The notes under the pieces: generated by a model
The model's database searches: none
Told to the model about the DNA's origin: nothing
The model's input: only the letters and a program-made list of their open reading frames with translations
Made by a program: the position numbers and the translations under genes
NCBI GenBank assembly: GCA_019915015.1
Contig: JAHBBC010000012.1
Location: 806,001-870,000 of the forward strand
Origin: Auriscalpium vulgare
Taxonomy: Eukaryota; Basidiomycota; Agaricomycetes; Russulales; Auriscalpiaceae
Length of the DNA stretch: 64,000 nucleotides
Direction: 5' to 3'
Shown here: positions 9,801 through 19,036 of the stretch, one piece after another
How the letters are laid out: the number at the start of each line of letters is the position of its first letter
Position numbering within the stretch: the stretch's first letter is position 1

Positions 9801-11513
9801 CAAAATGCTTCCGTCCCATCACCCCGCCCGACCCTCACGCTGTCGTTGCCAAAGACCTCAAGCTCGGAAACGTCTTCCCTGCGCACTTGAATCATTAGAC
9901 AGGGCACGCCACACCATAGCGAGCGGGTATCGCGTTCCCCACAGCACGATGGTATGCTCTGCGAGTCAGCCTTCAGGGGCCAAGGCCAAGGGGTGTCACA
10001 GTTTGGTCTGTGACATTTGTACTCCACCGCTCCCTCAATAGCCCTTCATCATGGAGTCCAAACTCGATACCGCCGCGTGCTTTTCAGGATGAGTGTATGA
10101 AGGCACTCACCCTCACACAGCTTAGTGAGAAGCTCACGAAGGCTAAGCTGTTGGAGATTTTACAGTCCGCCGGTGTCCCATCTTCGTCGAAGGCCAAGAA
10201 ATACGAACTCATCCAGTTGGTGCTCATCGTGTGGAAAGCGTACGTTTTAGTGTTTGAAGGAGGGATTAATTCACGGCTCATGCAAAGTAGTCAAATGCTC
10301 ACGAAGGGTGAATTGTCGAAAGTCCTCGCGTCCGCCGGCGTCTCAGTCCCGTCGACGGCCGCGAAAGCGGAGCAGCTCGAGCTAGTGCTCTCGCCAGCTG
10401 TTAGACAGGCACTTATCGAGTATAGACAGGTATGTCATTTATGGATTCTCTTTCTCTTCTCTCACTCAACTGTCCGGAAGGATCATCTACGTGTATTAGA
10501 GCTGGAGTGTGCCACAGCAATTATAGCCTTCGCAGAGGCATATGGAGTATGAATTCTTCCACTTACAAGCGGATGAATGTTCACGTCTTAACAGAACTAT
10601 GACAAGTTCGCGACTCTAGAAGATCTAACACTGTTAGAAGTTAGAGACGTGGTCGCTGATATCCAACCTCAGCAGCCCCTGGTCTGGCAGGGTCAGTCAC
10701 TTGCGTTCGAAAACGTGAGTTAATTCTGAATCATTCTTGTGCTGTCCGTCCTGACTGGGATACGAACGAAGGCTTCAGATCTTATGCACGACCTGCTCCT
10801 TGGGCTCATGCACCAGAACTGGGGCGAGAGACGCTTGGGCGTCTTCCGTAACGTCCGTACCGCCAACACAGACATGGATCATGTCGTTGTCAACGGGAAC
10901 AGGTTAGTTACGTCTCGGGGTGCCCCCAGTGTGTCATAATGCTCTGCAAGCACCTCGACGTCGGCAGTATGTGTGGCTCCGTGTGCTCTTGAGAAGTGCC
11001 CGCTGATATGGCCGGTAGGGGACATGCTAGATGATGTTCCACCACACTATATCGCCAATTATGGCGGTCAGCTCATGGTGCTTGCTAGCTCGGACAAAGA
11101 ATCTATCGAAGACACACTTCCGACAGCCGTTGATCAGGCCTTCACTCTCTACTCATGCATACATTCTACGTACGTATGTTTGCTTCCTTCCTGCAGCTCA
11201 GGCTATTGCTGACGTACGGCACTCAGTTTTGCGTCAATCCCCTTTGGTGTCCACAATGAAACGCACTGGATGTTTGGACGGATCATAAGGGATAAGACCT
11301 CAGGTGCTTTTTCTATTGAACAGTCTGTCCCTATCCCCGTTCAGGACTGTCAACTGGTATATGATACGCTTTGTCATTGGGTGCGTCAGATTTCGTCAAT
11401 TCAACGAACTGGTGCTCACCTTGTCACGCTGTAGCATGCACAATACACTCGAGGGCAATACGTCGAAGATGCCGTCTGTACGTTGTATCCAGACTCCAAA
11501 GTCAGGTATCGTG

Positions 11514-11518
11514 ACAGA
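11514..11518 (+). repeat. Target-site duplication ACAGA, left copy
   Basis: ACAGA abuts the left LTR and recurs at 12960-12964 abutting the right LTR, the 5-bp duplication expected of LTR-retrotransposon integration. Removing the element and one copy restores the host reading frame. Confidence 0.85.
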
Positions 11519-11652
11519 TATGAGAATCAAAGTATGATTGCAGGGGAGGTGACCGGAGAGAGTGAAGAAAGTACGAGCACGACGCGCGCATACAGCGACG
11601 CGGATTACGTAAGTATGTACCCTACGACGAGCGATGACCCACATCGCCAACA
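11519..11652 (-). repeat. 3' LTR of the gag-only element
   Basis: 134 bp, identical to 12826-12959 in direct orientation. It sits inside a coding exon of the host gene; the host frame runs about 55 codons through it and into the element before a stop. Confidence 0.88.
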
Positions 11653-11723
11653 CAACCTCTTGGGTCAAGCGAGTCCATATTAAACGAATGGGTATTAAAA
11701 AGAATGTGAGGAGTATGGAGGAA

Positions 11724-12554
11724 TTAAAAAGTGAGCTGGGACTTATCAACCTCTTCATCGCGCGCCATATGCACCTTCTCCCTACGCGGTTCCTCTTCAT
11801 CGTCCTCGAACCTTGCCCGGGGCTGCTTCGGGGAGGGACACTGGGAGGCCATGTGACCACGACCACGACAGTTGTAACAGCGCATGTCGGAATGCGAAGG
11901 CGGCGCAAAACGCAGCTTGCCACGAGACAAGTTGGTGCTCTCGGACTTGTCGGTGCGCCCACCCCAGAGATCCACGTCCAGAGTCTGCTCAAGGAGCTGA
12001 CGAGTTTCCTCGTTGAGGAGACGGGTGACAACATTGTCGATAGTGAGCTCGTCGACAGGGGTGGACTCGAGGGAGACGATAAGGGGAGCAAAGGAGGGAG
12101 GGAGATGCTGGGTGAGCGCCATGATGACGTCCATATCCTCGAGCTTGTAGCCAGCAGCTTTGAGGTGGAAGGCAGCCGTGCGAACCTGGGCTACCCACGA
12201 CTGCATGGACTGGTTGTCACGCTTCGCCATCTCGAAGAGGCGGCGACGGAGAGACATGAGGGTGCCGAAACCACGTGAGCGATGGATGCGCTCGAGGTTG
12301 GTCCATACCTCGCGAACGTCCTTGGACTGGGCATGGGGGAGTTGGGAAGGCTCGAGGTGCAGGATGATCTTGGCACGGGCAAGGCGTTCTTTACGAGCAA
12401 AGGTTTTCACACCTTTGGAATTTGGACCCGTATGCGGCATCATCTCCTCCCCGCTGACCACATCCCACAACTCCTTCTCCTCCAGCAAGGCCTCCATCTG
12501 AATGACCCACGTCGAGTAGTTCTCCTCGTTGAGTTTCTCGATACCGGAGGTCAT
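11724..12554 (-). CDS. Copia-type Gag polyprotein (276 aa) of the gag-only element
   Basis: The protein opens MTSGIEKLNEENYSTWVIQM, the DUF4219-like start of copia Gag. It continues with the UBN2/Retrotran_gag fold (VREVWTNLERIHRSRG, MKRDNQSMQSWV-type helices, LTQHLPPSFAPLIVSL) and ends with a CCHC zinc knuckle, CYNCRGRGHMASQC, near residues 226-239. The tail is acidic (EDDEEEPRRE). The frame is open from ATG to stop with no defect. It stops about 70 bases before the 3' LTR, leaving no room for pol. By family knowledge Gag forms the RNA-packaging particle. An intact gag without pol implies that a partner element supplies the enzymes, or selection on Gag alone. Confidence 0.9.
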   Translation of the reverse strand: MTSGIEKLNEENYSTWVIQMEALLEEKELWDVVSGEEMMPHTGPNSKGVKTFARKERLARAKIILHLEPSQLPHAQSKDVREVWTNLERIHRSRGFGTLMSLRRRLFEMAKRDNQSMQSWVAQVRTAAFHLKAAGYKLEDMDVIMALTQHLPPSFAPLIVSLESTPVDELTIDNVVTRLLNEETRQLLEQTLDVDLWGGRTDKSESTNLSRGKLRFAPPSHSDMRCYNCRGRGHMASQCPSPKQPRARFEDDEEEPRREKVHMARDEEVDKSQLTF

Positions 12555-12610
12555 CGTAGTGATGTGGTGATGTGGCGAAAGATTGTCGAGGGCGGAGATG
12601 ATTCAATGAC

Positions 12611-12747
12611 GGGAAGGGAAGGGAAGGGAAGGCTGGATTCTTGCTCTAGCTGGCGCACTGGGGAGACTGGCTGGATTCTCGCTCTAGCTGGCAACTGGCT
12701 GGATATGCTCTAGCTGGCAACTGGCTGGATATGAGGCTCTAGCTGGC
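12611..12747 (-). repeat. Leader repeats of the gag-only element
   Basis: Between the primer-binding site and gag, CTCTAGCTGGC occurs four times (12644, 12682, 12708 and 12737), separated by ACTGGCTGGAT-type spacers. A GGGAA microsatellite lies at 12611-12629. The spacing is irregular (26-38 nt). This is the untranslated leader of the element RNA; any packaging role is speculation. Confidence 0.6.
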
Positions 12748-12810
12748 CGGGGGTGACTGAATCGGGTCAAGAGCAAAGGAAGAATGATACTAGGGGGCTA
12801 AGAGCGACGA

Positions 12811-12825
12811 GCAGGGCCCATAACC
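12811..12825 (-). promoter_or_regulatory. Primer-binding site, initiator tRNA-Met half-molecule type
   Basis: On the minus strand this reads GGTTATGGGCCCTGC directly after the 5' LTR. GGGCCCATAACC is the anticodon-arm sequence of initiator tRNA-Met used as a half-tRNA primer by copia-class elements. Confidence 0.75.
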
Positions 12826-12959
12826 TATGAGAATCAAAGTATGATTGCAGGGGAGGTGACCGGAGAGAGTGAAGAAAGTACGAGCACGACGCGCGCATAC
12901 AGCGACGCGGATTACGTAAGTATGTACCCTACGACGAGCGATGACCCACATCGCCAACA
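12826..12959 (-). repeat. 5' LTR of the gag-only element
   Basis: 134 bp identical to 11519-11652, followed on the plus strand by the second ACAGA at 12960-12964. Confidence 0.88.
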
Positions 12960-12964
12960 ACAGA
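12960..12964 (+). repeat. Target-site duplication ACAGA, right copy
   Basis: Matches 11514-11518. Host coding sequence resumes immediately. Confidence 0.85.
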
Positions 12965-13956
12965 CACTTCTTAGTTCCTGATCGTGCGGATGCGCGTCAC
13001 ATCATGAGTATTCAACCGCGCCTGTGGGTTGACTCCGGCAATGTGCGTTTTTGAGGCGGTCTTCGGCTTCCATACGGCGTACAATGTTGACGCTCGAGCC
13101 CAGCATGAGCACCTCTCTTGCCTGAGCGACGACGACGATGTGGTACGCATGGGTATCTGGGAGGATAGTCAGTTGAACCAGCCTCCCTGGGGCAGTCCGG
13201 ATTTCGAGGTGAAACTGCCTGAGAAGGTGGTCGATAACCTTAAGTCAATACACCACCACGCCGATGCTGTATCTATGCGGGTGTGTAATAATTCTCATCC
13301 GCTGCGACCTCCGTGTACTTATCGTCCACCAAGGGCCATATGACTGCTCACGAGATGCTCTTGCATGTGGCAGAGATAGAAGGAGGAAGACTTGAGAGCA
13401 ACGTGCGGCATGCTCCGGTGACGATGGAGAGCCGTGAAGGGTCGGAATATCACTGCGAGGTATACTTGACATGCCCGCTTCAATTCGTGCCATCGAAAGA
13501 AGGTGGGTATATCTATTAGCTCCATATGACTTTCTGCGACTTATTCTTGAACAGGGAAAAGCGACAGGTTCCTTCTCGTGTCAAGCGGTGACCCAGAACT
13601 CGAACTTTACGACATTGCGCACCAGGCGCTCGTCCTGTGTGACATCGACAGGTACGTGCATCCTCTTGTTGGCTGGAGAATGACTGAACTATCGCTATGT
13701 CAGGGTGGACACAGTTCATTACTGCCACACCGATCAATGGGCACCGCCGGGCCGGTGGCATTTTGGCCGGTTTGACCTCAGTAAGATGATGTTTGCATAC
13801 AAGCCGGTTTCGGTCTTCGTGGGTCGAAACGAGGACCCTGGGCCAAGGCTTCTTGAGGTGTTTACTGCATTGCGGAGAAGTGTACGTGTCACTGTCATAT
13901 CCGTCCGAGGCTGTGGCTAACTGATCGCACAGGTGAGGGATTGTTGGGCTTCGTAG

Positions 13957-14394
13957 AACCCTTGCTCTTTTATCATGACTCAGATCGATTCAAAAATCGA
14001 CATATTTCATCGACCAGCGCAAGCCTGAGTGTGCTTCCTTCCCCCGTTGTAGACGCTGAGCTTCTTTAGTTGGAATTTATGTCGAATTGATGGCGGGATC
14101 ATCAGCAATTAGCTCACTCACCACAGAAGTCAAGGCCCATCTTATGTGGGAGGCTGCGCCTGCTCGATGTCTGCACAAGACCCAGAGGGTGAGAACGATG
14201 TACAGAACGGCGACAATGGGAATAGCGCTCTGAGGTGGCAATACCTCTCTGAGAGCGCCTACGCCCGTAACAAGAGCGTGTGCGGCAGGTTGATTGGCCA
14301 ACGGCTTGGGACTCTAGGACGTCGATTTTGACTGGCAATATTGACGTTGTTATGGATCTTGGATGTGAGTTGAATGCTACACACGGATAGTGAT
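13957..14394. other. Intergenic region between the interrupted gene and the second AP-3 sigma fragment
   Basis: About 440 bases. A 74-codon minus frame with one hydrophobic stretch (14077-14301) is present, but nothing supports it as a gene. Confidence 0.35.
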
Positions 14395-14760
14395 TCGCGC
14401 CTCACCTCAAGCCTCACTGACTCGACAGATAAGCACAGGTTCACTACATATTGGCCGAGATCATCTAGGGAACACAGGTAGTCTTGTAGAATATTGATAG
14501 CTGAGACTTCTTGCGCTGCCGTCGGCAACTTGAACTGCCATGATTGATCACGTCCACAGAACCGCACAGTCCAGTATCCAACCCTTGGCGTTGGGCGTCA
14601 GCAGGAGACCTGCTCAGACATCTGAAGATTTGACAGGCAAGCTCACCGGCGTCGGCGGACATTGATGAGGGATACTGTCGCGCAACTCTCAGGCTGACAT
14701 GGACTCGGCGCTGAATTGATCCACTGAAGTTTTATCTTTTACGCTCGTAATCTAGCATTG
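14395..14760 (+). pseudogene. Decayed AP-3 sigma fragment (exon 4, exon 5 and 3' flank)
   Basis: GTTCACTACATATTGGCCGA matches the start of intact exon 4 (8461) with one change, then reads ATCATCTAGGG where the intact gene has ATCATCCAGGG, creating a stop. CTTGGCGTTGGGCGTCAGC matches exon 5, and GACAGGCAAGCTCACCGGCG matches the WLTGKLTG coding stretch. The 3' flank (TGATGAGGGATACTGTCGC, then GGCGCTGAATTG) also matches. With the fragment at 9481-9800 it could make one dead copy split by about 4.6 kb of other DNA, or the two may be separate remnants. Confidence 0.8.
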
Positions 14761-15161
14761 GATGTCGAAGGTCATGCATCGCCTGATAAGGCGCTTTCCG
14801 ACATCGGACAAGCCACCAATGTCCAGAGCAGTCATTGTCAGGGCGGCATCCGACATGAGTCCCACGCGATGTTGCTAATACCTATGGCGCCCATGAACTA
14901 GCGAATTACCTTGATCAGAAGACATGCTTCTGGCTGATGCAAGTGCGTTGACAAGAAAACGCCCTTGGTCCCAAAGCTTCGGGAGAAGCCTTCATGAAAT
15001 GACGTGGTGATATGGGCCAAGATAATTGGAGGCGCCGAAGGGTCGCAATGACACATAATACTGCTCCCGCAGACTGCCACAAATCCATCAAGAGCCAGTA
15101 GGCGCATGTATTGACGTGCCTACACGACGACTGAGCAATCATGTTGTCAGCAGATGTCATG
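14761..15161. other. Intergenic region, presumed MED6 3' flank
   Basis: About 400 bases without recognised coding sequence. It may hold a last small MED6 exon: a 39-nt GTGAGT...CAG candidate intron follows the MED6 frame. Confidence 0.35.
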
Positions 15162-16284
15162 TCACTCACGTTTCTTCTTCCTCTTGCCAGCGCCCGGTAC
15201 ACCTTTTATGGCCTGAGAGTCCTGCGGGACCGGTGCTGTGGACGAACTCGCCTGGGGAGTAGCTGATTGGGCAGCCGCCGAAGCTGGTGCCGGCGTCACA
15301 GAGGACCGAGGAGCCGTAGCAGCAGCGGGGGTCTCTGCGGCGTCCACATCGGTGATTTGCTGGGCGTGTCTGTCGAACGTCTGAGAGGTGTGCACGCCCG
15401 TGGTGCGCATCGCATTTAGCAGCAATGCGGTGTTCTGCAGCTTTTTGGAGCCCCCGGCTAGGGAGGCCTTCTCCTTCTCGAGCGACTCCGCTAACTCGGG
15501 GTCCGCGTCGGCAGACGGGGCTGAATCGTCTGGACGACGCTTTTTCTCAGGCTCTGTAGTGGATGACTCGGCAATGGGCCAAGTGAAGCCTGTCCTCGGG
15601 GTGTAATCGGGTCGGTAGCTTCGAAGAATATCCAAAGAAGACTGCAGTGAGTAAAGTGAAGTGAGCTGAAAGCACATTTTGTCAGTGACAGTGTGTCCAC
15701 GAGTCGTGGTCAGGAGACGCCTACCAGACGGTTGGAGAGCACCGTGTACATGTCCGGGGCCTGATATATGCGATCGCGCATGATGAAATAAGCGGCCAAT
15801 GGCCTTGCTGGACGTGAAAACCAATGGGCACACGGACTGCTTCACGATCGGAGGACGTACTTTGGTCGGGAGAAAGACGCTCTCGCTTGTGAATGATGAA
15901 GAGTGTGGGAGGTTCTGCATGCACCACGGCAAACTCTATGCCGGTGAAGCGTCTGTGCATCGTGCATCACCCCTCGGCGAGGGTCGATCGTGGCGCGGAT
16001 GCCTGACTGACCTGAGCTCCTCTGCCTCGTTGAGAACAGGCATTCCGGTGTGCATGGTCTGCATGCGGAGGACCTGGTTGTTGCTCTGCTTGTCGTAGAA
16101 CATGGAGCTTGCGAAGTATTCAAAGACATTATCTGCGGTGAGTGGGCCGTTGGCCTGAGGCGCGAGGTGCGGTCAGAGCAAGGATGGGTTGGGAAGAAGG
16201 GGACGTGCGCACCTGTATCCACTCGTGCCATATGAAGAACCGGTGGGAGTAGTCGTCCTGGGGGTGGAGGTCGCTCTGGTCCAT
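15162..16284 (-). CDS. MED6: Mediator complex subunit 6
   Basis: Five exons (16213-16284, 16012-16154, 15861-15952, 15725-15807, 15162-15665) give 297 aa. The start MDQSDLHPQDDYSHRFFIWH leads into NVFEYFASSMFYDKQSNNQV, RFTGIEFAVVHAEPPTLFII, RERLSPDQTRPLAAYFIM and RIYQAPDMYTVLSNRL, the conserved MED6 core. The C-terminal third is Ala/Pro/Ser-rich and ends in a basic KRKKKR tract. MED6 sits in the head module of Mediator and contacts RNA polymerase II in the nucleus. The frame ends at CGTGAGTGA, which is also a good donor (GTGAGT); splicing a 39-nt intron would replace the end with a short LVV tail, so the C-terminus is uncertain by a few residues. NRAMP is divergent upstream. Confidence 0.93.
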
Positions 16285-16802
16285 TGCAGCGGACGGCTCA
16301 GACAACGTGCGACGCGGTGACCTCTGCAGCCTCGCCTTGTCAGCCGGGCCGCGCAACATGTAAACAAGCGCAAATCCTCACCTGCTCCCGACGCTCGTCC
16401 ACGTCTTGTACATCTGACGGCACACATCTTCCAGGGAAAATCCCAGACTTCTTGTCAGGCGGAGTCCGCGATGCATGCGTGAGCGGGTGCCCAGATGCGT
16501 CAGACTTGTTTCAAGCCGACCCGCGCGAGCGTGAAATTGACATTCTGCTCGCCAGGGCGTATGGCACAGACGTCGCGGCGTCCACATCCTGACTGTGAGG
16601 CGGATATCTCGGAGGCAAAGACGCGCCAAGACCGTCGCAGCGGGCAGGTCCCACGATGTTCGACATGGCGGTGAGAACAAGTCGCGTCGCCGGGCCACTT
16701 CCTCCCAGTCCCTTCACCGAACACTAGATAGGCCCGCTGTACCGGGCTCGCAATGTCGCTTATTTCCCCCAGCCGACCCTCTCGACCGCCCGCAATGCTC
16801 CC
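16285..16802. promoter_or_regulatory. Divergent promoter region between MED6 and the NRAMP gene
   Basis: About 520 bases between two start codons on opposite strands. Long frames here on both strands lack family features or splice logic and are treated as chance. No TATA box stands out. Confidence 0.45.
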
Positions 16803-18905
16803 ATGGATGCCCCACCAGACGAGCTCGCCCCACTCCCTGATGCTCGCGCTGTCGAGAAACCCCCATCTCAATCGCCCGGCCACGTGCGTCAAGCCGTGCA
16901 GAAGGTCGTTCACCACGTCCAGAACCATTTCGGCGTGGGCATAATATGTGCGGTGGCATATTTCGATCCGTAAGCCGCTAGCATAGCATCTGTGTTCTGT
17001 AAGCCAATGTACTTCCATCTCAGAGGAAACTGGAGCGTAGACCTACAAGCAGGGTCAGACTTTGGTTATCGGCCCATGCTCTTTGTGGTCATGATGGCAG
17101 GTGTAGGTGCAGTCATCTTCCAGGTAAATGCCCGTCGTCTCACCCGCTCTCACTGCTAACACTCGCTGAAGACCATGGCATGCCGACTGGGATGCGTGAC
17201 GGGTCTAGGTACACCAATCCCACGCGAGGTAATGAAGCTCATGCTCACAGATCATTCACAGACCTGGCAGCCCACTGCCGATTGCTGCTCTACAACCGCC
17301 CCCGCCACCGCCGGCTCGTCCGCTACGGCGTCATGTACCCGCTCTACGCGCTCTGCGAGATTGCCATAATCAGCACAGATCTTGCAGAGCTCCTTGGGTC
17401 GGCAATAGGCCTCTGTCTGCTGTTCCCCACCCTTCCACTATGGGCGGCGGTCCTCCTCACGGCGACAGACGTGCTCGTGTTCCTGGTCCTCGGCGATCCG
17501 TCTCAGGGCAAGGGACGACCCGTCCGGGTTTTTGAGTTGACTATCATAGCACTCGTTCAGTGTTCCGTCCATCTAGATGAATCTGGATTTGGTCTGATTG
17601 TATCGCTATACATAGGTTCTTGCGGTCTTCATTAGCTTCATCGTGTTGCTCGTCAAAGTTCACGCCAACTGGGCACACGTGTTTCTGGGCTTCGTACCCT
17701 CCTCCAGGCTCTTTGAGACGAGTCCAAATGCTCTCTACACCGGTAAGCATGAGATGATCGTTCCCATTTCACGGCTTAATTTCCATGCAGCCGTCGGCAT
17801 CCTCGGCGCGACCGTAATGCCACACGCGCTCTTCCTCGGGTCCTTCCTCTCCACGCAGGATAGAGTCTCCACCACGCCTCTGCCCCTGCCGTCCCCAGCG
17901 AACGCGTCGCCTCACGGCGGCCGCCGCCGCGGCCTGCGTGCCTGGTTCCGCTCCCTCTTCGCCATCACGCGCGCGGACCGCATCGCCGCGGACAGAGAGT
18001 GGCGCGACAACTTCGTGCGGCCGGAGAACAACACGCTGGCGTTCGTCCACGCACACCTGGGCCACGGCATCGTCGACATCGTCACGAGCCTGCTCGGCGT
18101 GGCCGTGCCCATCAACTCCGCGTGCGTGCTCCTGACTCCCACCCCCACCACTCCATCCTAACGAAATGTACGCCAGAATTTTGATCATCGCAGCGAGCGT
18201 GTTCTTCGAGAGCTCGCAGTCCGCGAGCGCACCCGCGGGATTGTTCGACGCACACGACCTGATAAAACAGAACGTCGGCACGGCCGCGGCGCTCATATTT
18301 GCGCTCGCGCTGCTCTGCGCGGGGCAGACCGCGAGCATCACCGCGACGCTCGCGGGGCAGATCGTCGCCGAGGGCTTCATCAAGTGGCGCATCTCGGTGA
18401 GCACGCGTCCCCTCCCTCCGCCGTCTTCCTCGCATCCGCATCCTGATGGTTGCGCCAGCCGTTCCTGCGGCGCATCGTCACGCGCATGATTGCGCTCGTG
18501 CCGTCGATGGTCGTCGCGATCGCCGTGGGCCGCAAGGGCATCGACACGCTGCTCGTCGCGTCGCAGGTCATTCTGTCCATCGTGCTGCCCGTTGTCATCA
18601 TCCCGCTCGTGTGGCTCACGTCGTCCAAGGACGTGATGGCCGTCCGGAAGACATCGGTGGCGCCCCCGCCGGCGGAGGTGACAGAAAAGCCAGAGGTACA
18701 GGCCCGCGAAGGGGAGGCGGTGCACGAGGACGAGCAAGAACACGCCGAGTCGGCGGTGCCCGACGACGCAGCGTCTGTGATGGAGGAAAACGTGGACTAC
18801 AGTAGTGGCCGGTTCCTCACTTGCTTGGGTTACCTGATTTGCGTCCTCGTCGTAGTAGCAAACGCGTACGTGATAGTAGAACTGATTCTCGGAAACCGGT
18901 CATAA
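16803..18905 (+). CDS. NRAMP-family divalent metal transporter (SMF type)
   Basis: Eight exons (16803-16969, 17024-17123, 17172-17208, 17262-17554, 17616-17742, 17791-18121, 18177-18396, 18459-18905) give 573 aa. The metal-site motif DPGN of helix 1 is rebuilt across intron 1 (AYFDPGNWSVDLQAG), and the helix 6 motif MPH is present in GATVMPHALFLGS. Other family blocks are ISTDLAELLGSAIGL, ANWAHVFLGFVPS and LLCAGQTASITATLAGQIVAEGF. About eleven hydrophobic segments are expected; a charged, poorly conserved cytoplasmic stretch (E-rich, residues about 490-540) precedes the last helix. The intron at 17555 uses a weak donor (GTTCAG). The protein moves Mn2+, Fe2+ or related ions with protons across plasma, vacuolar or endosomal membranes; substrate is not resolved. 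Confidence 0.94.
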
Positions 18906-19036
18906 CATATACAACAATGAATTTCGAATGCATTTTCGTACAGCGACTAGTGATATGGATACATCACCATACAGCGATACAAGGACTTGGCGATATAAAA
19001 TACAATAAACTTCGCGGTACGGAACAATAGAAGAAT

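Larger units (their letters stand above)
11519..12959 (-). mobile_element. Gag-only Ty1/copia-type LTR retrotransposon (1441 bp)
   Basis: The two 134-bp LTRs (11519-11652 and 12826-12959) look identical base for base and are flanked by ACAGA target duplications. The element is transcribed leftward. Just inside its 5' LTR (12811-12825) the minus strand reads GGTTATGGGCCCTGC, complementary to the anticodon region of initiator tRNA-Met, the half-tRNA primer known for copia-class elements. One gag ORF (11724-12554) fills most of the body. There is no protease, integrase, reverse transcriptase or RNase H, so the element cannot move without help. LTRs start TGTTGG and end CTCATA in element orientation. 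No strong polypurine tract was seen. The layout resembles the TR-GAG elements described in plants. Identical LTRs imply very recent insertion. Confidence 0.88.
10097..13956 (+). pseudogene. Unrecognised multi-exon gene with SAP-like repeats, interrupted by an LTR element
   Basis: No family recognised beyond two N-terminal helix-loop-helix repeats resembling SAP motifs (LTKAKLLEILQSAGVP and LTKGELSKVLASAGVS, residues about 10-75), which suggests nucleic-acid or chromatin contact. Exons 10097-10239, 10288-10429, 10481-10546 and 10595-10714, then several more, keep phase throughout. Later blocks include DMLDDVPPHYIANYGGQLMV, FGVHNETHWMFGRIIRD, FEVKLPEKVVDN and DQWAPPGRWHFGRFDL; the stop is near 13956. 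The only defect seen is the LTR element at 11519-12959, inserted after RYRDR. Past it, HFLVPDRADARHI continues in the same frame, counting one copy of the ACAGA target duplication. Read through, the host frame enters the LTR and stops near 11683. The gene lies between two AP-3 sigma fragments. Without the insertion it looks functional, so an intact allele elsewhere is plausible. Confidence 0.6.

Noticed and set aside
11519..12959. The 134-bp direct repeat as a duplicated host exon and intron
   Set aside because: At first it looked like an exon with a GTAAGT donor. The abutting primer-binding site, the ACAGA duplications and exact frame restoration show it is an LTR.
14077..14301. 74-codon minus frame with one hydrophobic stretch
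   Set aside because: No homology, no promoter or intron support, and it lies between pseudogene sequences.
16500..17018. 172-codon minus frame between MED6 and NRAMP
   Set aside because: It overlaps the first NRAMP exon antisense and has no family features.
17769..18743. 324-codon minus frame opposite the NRAMP gene
   Set aside because: Low-complexity Arg/Gly/Asp-rich translation, a shadow of GC-rich NRAMP exons and introns on the other strand.
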